From an uncultured Lachnospiraceae bacterium (GTDB lineage: Bacteria; Bacillota; Clostridia; Lachnospirales; Lachnospiraceae), in assembly GCA_934338765.1 (NCBI GenBank), contig CAKRHL010000059.1:1-10883 (forward strand): a stretch of DNA of 10,883 bases. Reading direction: 5' to 3'. The notes under the pieces were generated by a model. That model did no database searches. It was not told the origin of the DNA and saw nothing but the letters and a program-made list of their open reading frames with translations. Position 1 is the first letter of the stretch; each line of letters starts with the position of its first letter. Position numbers and translations under genes: made by a program. Shown one piece after another: positions 7,611 to 10,883 of the stretch.

Positions 7611-8291
7611 ATGTTAGGAAAAGTTTTATTGATCACCGGAGGGACATCAGAGCTTGACTTTGTTCAGCAATACGCGGCATCCATAGAGTATCAAACGGTA
7701 GTTTGTGCGGATTCCGGATTGAATACGGCTTACCATCTGGGAATACCGGTTCATTATTTTATGGGGGATTTTGACAGTGTTGATCCTGAAATTCTTGAAG
7801 CATACAAGAACGGAGAAGTGTCCGGTTCCGAGAAATGCGAGTGGGTGCGCTATCCCAGAGAAAAGGATTATGTGGATACACAGCTAGTGATCCAGTGGAT
7901 TTTGGAAAAAGGAGCGTTGGCGATTCATATTCTGGGTGCAACCGGTGGAAGACTGGATCATTTTCTGGCCAATGTGAATATTTTAATGCTTCCCCTGAAA
8001 AAAAAGGTGCCGGCATATATTGCAGATCCACAGAACAGAATAAGGCTGATAGATGGAACACTGCAGATCGGCAGGGAAGAGCTTTATGGAAAGTATCTGT
8101 CGCTGCTTCCTCTTACCACACAGGTGACAGGAGTTACACTGCAGGGACTAAAATATATCATAAAGGATTATACCCTTGAAGTTGGAATTGCCCGTGCGAT
8201 CAGCAACGAGATGGATGAACATTCCGATATGGCCCGGATAGAGCTGGAATCGGGAGTTTTGATCGTAGTAGAATCGAAAGACAGAGCATAA
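7611..8291 (+). CDS. thiN: Thiamine diphosphokinase (thiamine pyrophosphokinase)
   Basis: ThiN makes thiamine diphosphate directly from thiamine and ATP, serving salvaged or imported thiamine. At 226 residues the length is typical. Seen motifs are CADSGLNTAYHLG (32-44), GDFDS (52-56), EKDYVDT (84-90), and GATGGRLDHFLANVN (109-123). The EKD-x-x-D motif carries Val at 88, where Thr is more common. The C-terminal domain has the usual LLPLTTQVTGVTLQGLKY region at 165-182. The ATG follows the PilZ stop after a single T, and only a distant AGGAAAG at 7589-7595 is seen upstream, so translation is probably coupled. It is the last gene of the plus-strand operon. No TPP riboswitch is present near it, so it seems to be expressed with the operon and not by thiamine level. 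Its product is the cofactor of transketolase, a metabolic neighbour of Rpe. Confidence 0.94.
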   Translation: MLGKVLLITGGTSELDFVQQYAASIEYQTVVCADSGLNTAYHLGIPVHYFMGDFDSVDPEILEAYKNGEVSGSEKCEWVRYPREKDYVDTQLVIQWILEKGALAIHILGATGGRLDHFLANVNILMLPLKKKVPAYIADPQNRIRLIDGTLQIGREELYGKYLSLLPLTTQVTGVTLQGLKYIIKDYTLEVGIARAISNEMDEHSDMARIELESGVLIVVESKDRA

Positions 8292-8333
8292 TGAATCCTG
8301 AAGAAGGTTATTAGTGGTGTAGAGATAATATCA

Positions 8334-8364
8334 GGGAGGAAACGGCCATCAGCCGATTCCTCCT
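8334..8364. terminator. Hairpin between convergent genes, possible bidirectional terminator
   Basis: GGAGGAA (8335-8341) pairs with TTCCTCC (8357-8363), and after one mismatch CGGC (8343-8346) pairs with GCCG (8352-8355) around a 5-base loop. A G-T pair at 8334/8364 can extend the stem. It sits where thiN (plus) and the transporter (minus) converge, and the transporter's stop codon lies in the loop. Neither side has a clear T-run, so it is not a canonical intrinsic terminator. Position and stem strength are the only support. Confidence 0.45.
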
Positions 8365-9674
8365 AAAATAATGCCCAGAATCAATACGATAAGGCAGATA
8401 GGACAGTATATATATTTACAGATCGGAAGAAATTTTCCGGTGAACCGTTTTGTTCTGCCGGTATTAACCTGCTTTTCTACATATTTCTGATCACATATCC
8501 AGAAAAACATGAGACCGGCGAGTCCTGCTCCAAGTGGGCAGATATAGATGGACAGAAGATCCATCCAGCCGGATACAATACCCTGGATACAGATAGAAAC
8601 AGCAAGAGAGATTACTGCGATGATCCCACAGGAAACCTTACGGTCTAAATGAAACAGTTCCTGTACCGTAGCAATTGGTGCTTCGTATAAATTGATCAGG
8701 GAAGAAAGCCCCGCAAAAAACACAGCAACAAAAAATATAATTGAGATCAGATATCCTCCCGGCATAGATTTAAATAAGGCAGGAAGATAAATAAACATCA
8801 GTCCGGGACCACCCTGATTAAGACGGGCACCTGTGGTTGCCATGGCAGGTATGATCACAAGGGCTGCCAAAAGAGCAGCGAGAGTATCGAATAAAGCAAC
8901 TCTGCCGGCCGCAGCAGGAATATCTTCCTCGTCGGAAAGGTAAGAACCGTAGATCAAAGTACCGTTTCCTGCAACAGATAGGGAGAAAAATGCCTGGCCA
9001 AGTGCAAAGATCCAGGTTTTTGGATCTGCAAGTGCCTCTGGATCGATCTGGAAGATATATCTGTATCCATTTGCTGCTCCCGGTTGAAAAGCAACATAGA
9101 TACCTAAGATGACAAACAGGCAGAAAAAGACGGGCATCATAATCTTGTTGGCAAGCTCAATGCCAAGGCTGACTCCAAATACAAGGATTGAAAAACCGAT
9201 CAGCAGAGCAAGGATCTGCCAGAGGTTATTGCCAAAAGCGGTTGCCATACTGCCGAATTCTGTTCCAAAGCCATTGGCATCTGCCGGTGCGAGGGTTGTT
9301 CCGGTAAAGGAGCCGATCATATACTTCAGGATCCATCCCATGACAACAGTATATCCGATGGCCATGGCAAGAGAGCCAAGGACCGGAATATAGCCAAGGA
9401 TACGACCGATACGCTTGTGTCCCCGCATCTCACAGACAGTACCAAAAGCATCTACCGGACCGGATTTTGTGGCACGTCCAAAGCTCATTTCCCCGATCAC
9501 GCCGGTAAAACCGATCAACGCTACAAATATAAAATAGGGAAGCAGATAAGAGCCACCACCATACATAGAAACTCTTGTGGGAAACATCCACAGATTTCCC
9601 ATACCGACAGCTGAACCGATACAGGCAAGAATGAAGCCCCATCTGTTATTAAATGATTCTCTTTTTTTCATCAT
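8349..9674 (-). CDS. Sodium-dependent transporter of the neurotransmitter:sodium symporter (NSS/SNF) family
   Basis: This is an integral membrane protein that probably imports an amino acid or related amine using the sodium gradient, like LeuT and MhsT. It has 441 residues and about 11 hydrophobic segments (near 12-34, 43-63, 92-120, 153-172, 178-197, 221-245, 258-282, 305-335, 349-368, 372-394 and 419-439). The N-terminus RWGFILACIGSAVGMGNLW is diagnostic. TM6 has FALGQAFFSLS at 223-233, and TM8 has AGLSS at 321-325, matching the family's second sodium site. The TM1 motif reads GNLWMFP where most members have Arg, so Met30 replaces the extracellular gate arginine. The ATG at 9674 has GGAGG 5 bases upstream; an adjacent ATG at 9671 is equally possible. 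A start at 9737 is unlikely because it falls in the predicted -10 element. The substrate cannot be told from sequence. Confidence 0.92.
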   Translation of the reverse strand: MMKKRESFNNRWGFILACIGSAVGMGNLWMFPTRVSMYGGGSYLLPYFIFVALIGFTGVIGEMSFGRATKSGPVDAFGTVCEMRGHKRIGRILGYIPVLGSLAMAIGYTVVMGWILKYMIGSFTGTTLAPADANGFGTEFGSMATAFGNNLWQILALLIGFSILVFGVSLGIELANKIMMPVFFCLFVILGIYVAFQPGAANGYRYIFQIDPEALADPKTWIFALGQAFFSLSVAGNGTLIYGSYLSDEEDIPAAAGRVALFDTLAALLAALVIIPAMATTGARLNQGGPGLMFIYLPALFKSMPGGYLISIIFFVAVFFAGLSSLINLYEAPIATVQELFHLDRKVSCGIIAVISLAVSICIQGIVSGWMDLLSIYICPLGAGLAGLMFFWICDQKYVEKQVNTGRTKRFTGKFLPICKYIYCPICLIVLILGIILGGIG

Positions 9675-9679
9675 TTGTT

Positions 9680-9684
9680 CCTCC
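9680..9684 (-). promoter_or_regulatory. Ribosome binding site deciding the transporter start
   Basis: GGAGG on the minus strand is followed by AACAA and then two consecutive ATG codons at 9674 and 9671. It excludes the longer in-frame start at 9737, which has no comparable site and would lie at or before the likely transcription start. Confidence 0.8.
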
Positions 9685-9735
9685 AAAATGCAATGATCAA
9701 TATTGTATGTATTATGTCCAAAAGACACATATTCC

Positions 9736-9764
9736 ATAGTACACTATTCTAAGGACAAAGTAAA
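9736..9764 (-). promoter_or_regulatory. Probable sigma-A promoter of the NSS transporter gene
   Basis: On the minus strand, TTTACT (9764-9759) and TACTAT (9741-9736) are 17 bases apart. Transcription would begin near 9729, giving a leader of about 55 bases before the ATG at 9674. The gene would therefore be expressed independently of the deacetylase upstream. No riboswitch-like structure was seen in this short leader. Confidence 0.5.
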
Positions 9765-9790
9765 ATAGAAGTTAAGGATTATTTACCGGA

Positions 9791-10639
9791 TTATTTTACA
9801 GCCGGATGCTGGCGCCCCTCCGTGTCGATTTCATCACTGTCAGGATAGATCAGTTCTGAAATCGGAACAAATTTGTATCCTTTGTCCCGGAGAGTGGTGA
9901 TCAGGGTTTCCAGAGCGTCTGCCGTATATTTTGCGCCATTGTGGCAAAGGATAATGGAACCGTTGCCCAGGTGCTTATGTTCGCAGACTGTTTTGATAAT
10001 GGAATCGACACCGTAATCCTTCCAGTCCAAGCTGTCTACATCCCACTGGATTGCGTTGTAACCACATTCCTTTGCGGTTGTTACAAGGGTATCATTATAG
10101 TCGCCGTAAGGGGGACGGAACAATGTCATTTCCTTTCCGGTTAATTCCTTTACTTTATTATGAACAGACATGAGCTCCCCTTTACATTCTTCTGCGGAAA
10201 GCTGCGACATCTGTTTGTGATTCTGGCTGTGATTGCCCAGATCATGCCCCCGCTTAGCAATCATTTTCACATCGTCGGGATAAGATTCGACCCAGCCCCC
10301 GGTCATAAAAAAGGTGACATGAACCTTATATTTATCCAGAATGTCCATGATCTTCTGAGTGTCTTCATTGCCCCATGCAGCATCAAAGGACAGTGCAATT
10401 TTCTTTTCAGGTGTGTCAACACAATATATGGGAAGCTTTTTGGGACTTTTGGAATATGTATTTGAAGATGGCGCAGCACTGCCGGACGGAGAAACATCCG
10501 TATTTGTTGCAACAGATTCTTTTCTGAGGCGATTCTGTCCGTAGGAAATAGAAATTCCTGAAATTAATATAACGGACAGAATAAAAAGTCCGCATTGAAG
10601 GAAGGAACCAAAATCTGAATGGAAATTGAAGTGCTTCAT
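9791..10639 (-). CDS. Membrane-anchored polysaccharide deacetylase (NodB/CE4 fold, PdaB-like)
   Basis: The NodB-type deacetylase domain removes acetyl groups from N-acetylated sugars, probably in peptidoglycan, outside the membrane. Numbered from the ATG at 10639 (282 residues), one transmembrane or signal-anchor helix lies at about 13-34. A Ser/Pro-rich linker (about 40-65) follows, and the catalytic domain covers about 70-265. Motifs are FDAAWG (85-90, motif 1), HSQNH (137-141, the metal-binding HxxxH), RPPYG (175-179), DVDSLDW (200-206), and LCHNG with His233. Motif 1 differs from the classic TFDDG in lacking the second Asp. The related FDISWG form is found in the sporulation protein PdaB of Bacillus, so a spore or late cell wall role is possible. 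AAAGGA at 10651-10646 is 6 bases from the ATG. A TTG five codons upstream overlaps that site and is less likely. No terminator is obvious downstream. Confidence 0.9.
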   Translation of the reverse strand: MKHFNFHSDFGSFLQCGLFILSVILISGISISYGQNRLRKESVATNTDVSPSGSAAPSSNTYSKSPKKLPIYCVDTPEKKIALSFDAAWGNEDTQKIMDILDKYKVHVTFFMTGGWVESYPDDVKMIAKRGHDLGNHSQNHKQMSQLSAEECKGELMSVHNKVKELTGKEMTLFRPPYGDYNDTLVTTAKECGYNAIQWDVDSLDWKDYGVDSIIKTVCEHKHLGNGSIILCHNGAKYTADALETLITTLRDKGYKFVPISELIYPDSDEIDTEGRQHPAVK

Positions 10640-10657
10640 GACAAGTCCTTTCAAAAG

Positions 10658-10669
10658 GCTGTAAACAGC
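10658..10669. other. Short dyad GCTGT-AA-ACAGC upstream of the deacetylase gene
   Basis: Two perfect 5-base arms flank an AA centre, 18 bases ahead of the deacetylase ATG and between it and any promoter. The centre is too short for an RNA hairpin loop unless the inner pairs open, so a protein-binding site is the more natural reading. No regulator can be named. Confidence 0.3.
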
Positions 10670-10732
10670 GTTAAAATATACTTATTTACAGGGTATGAGA
10701 CCGGTTGATTGTCCTATGACAAAATGGGTGAT

Positions 10733-10771
10733 TTTAAAAAAAAGTAAAAAAAATAAAAAAAATTGAAAAAA
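10733..10771 (+). promoter_or_regulatory. A-tract region, likely UP element of the downstream promoter
   Basis: Repeated runs of A interrupted by single T or G bases directly precede the TTGACA at 10776. Such tracts bind the alpha subunit C-terminal domain of RNA polymerase and are typical upstream of ribosomal RNA promoters. The function is inferred from composition and position. Confidence 0.55.
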
Positions 10772-10775
10772 GGTG

Positions 10776-10804
10776 TTGACATATGTCGATAAGCGTGGTA
10801 AATT
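10776..10804 (+). promoter_or_regulatory. Strong sigma-A promoter, probably of a stable RNA (rRNA) operon
   Basis: A perfect TTGACA (10776-10781) is separated by 17 bases from TAAATT (10799-10804), which is preceded by TGG and so gains an extended -10. With the A-tracts upstream this is the best promoter in the window, and it reads out of the right end. No open reading frame follows within the window. The palindrome GACATATGTC (10778-10787) overlaps the -35 box. Confidence 0.75.
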
Positions 10805-10810
10805 ATATAT

Positions 10811-10883
10811 CGTTGTCGCGCAAGACAAGCGGTCAACAAAACAAGCGGAAACGCTTGAGAGAAGCTTGATAATTGAACAGTAA
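10811..10883 (+). other. Transcribed leader, probably upstream of 16S rRNA (continues past the window)
   Basis: Starting about 7 bases after the -10 box, the leader can fold into two hairpins. One pairs CGTTGTC with GACAAGCG with one bulged G (10811-10831). The other is CAAGCG-GAAA-CGCTTG, a perfect 6-base-pair stem with a GNRA tetraloop (10842-10857). The octamer ACAAGCGG occurs twice (10825-10832 and 10841-10848). The end (TTGATAATTGAACAGTAA) resembles the boxA-like sequence before rRNA genes in Firmicutes, where forms such as TTGAAAACTGAA are usual. The 16S gene itself is not in the window, so a tRNA or other RNA operon is not excluded. Confidence 0.55.

Noticed and set aside
7560..7611. 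TPP riboswitch controlling thiN
   Set aside because: There is only one base between the PilZ stop and the thiN start and no room for the THI-box fold; nothing similar is seen inside the preceding coding end.
10690..10720. Sporulation sigma-factor promoter (CATACCCT on the minus strand) for the deacetylase gene
   Set aside because: The -10-like CATACC resembles sigma-E/K sites, but no matching -35 element occurs at the right spacing, so the promoter cannot be assigned.
8292..10883. Mobile-element origin for the minus-strand transporter and deacetylase block
   Set aside because: No transposase, integrase, flanking repeats or target duplications were seen, and base composition resembles the neighbouring operon.

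Overview
The window looks like chromosomal DNA of an anaerobic Gram-positive bacterium of class Clostridia, most likely a member of the Lachnospiraceae. The reasons are the purine-rich GGAGG ribosome binding sites, the moderate G+C content, the gene order rsmB-rlmN-prpC-prkC-rsgA-rpe-thiN that is conserved across Firmicutes, a PdaB-like deacetylase of a spore-former type, and the A-tract-rich promoter at the right end. The taxonomic call is inference from gene style and order, not from a marker comparison.

Positions 1-8291 (plus strand) hold a tightly packed housekeeping operon. rsmB (its 5' end is outside the window) and rlmN modify ribosomal RNA. After a 150-base gap with a possible promoter and a leader hairpin come prpC (PP2C phosphatase) and prkC (PASTA receptor kinase), the opposing pair that controls Ser/Thr phosphorylation in response to cell wall state. 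rsgA (30S assembly GTPase), rpe (ribulose-phosphate 3-epimerase), a PilZ-domain gene and thiN (thiamine pyrophosphokinase) follow with overlaps or very short gaps. The PilZ gene is the accessory element: a likely cyclic-di-GMP receptor placed between rpe and thiN, where the familiar operon has no such gene.

Positions 8349-10639 (minus strand) hold two independent genes transcribed towards the operon: a sodium-dependent NSS-family transporter with its own promoter, and a membrane-anchored PdaB-like polysaccharide deacetylase. The operon and the transporter converge on an imperfect hairpin at 8334-8364.

Positions 10640-10883 contain no protein gene. They hold the 5' region of the deacetylase (minus strand) and, pointing out of the window on the plus strand, a very strong promoter (TTGACA, 17-base spacer, extended -10) behind long A-tracts. 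It is followed by a leader with two small hairpins and an ending that resembles the antitermination-type leader just before 16S rRNA. A stable RNA operon probably begins just beyond the window.

I saw no mobile element, CRISPR array, phage gene or defence system. This is mostly an ordinary core region. The items worth a second look are the PilZ protein with its long internal insertion, the transporter's missing TM1 arginine, and the dyad-rich promoter at the right end.
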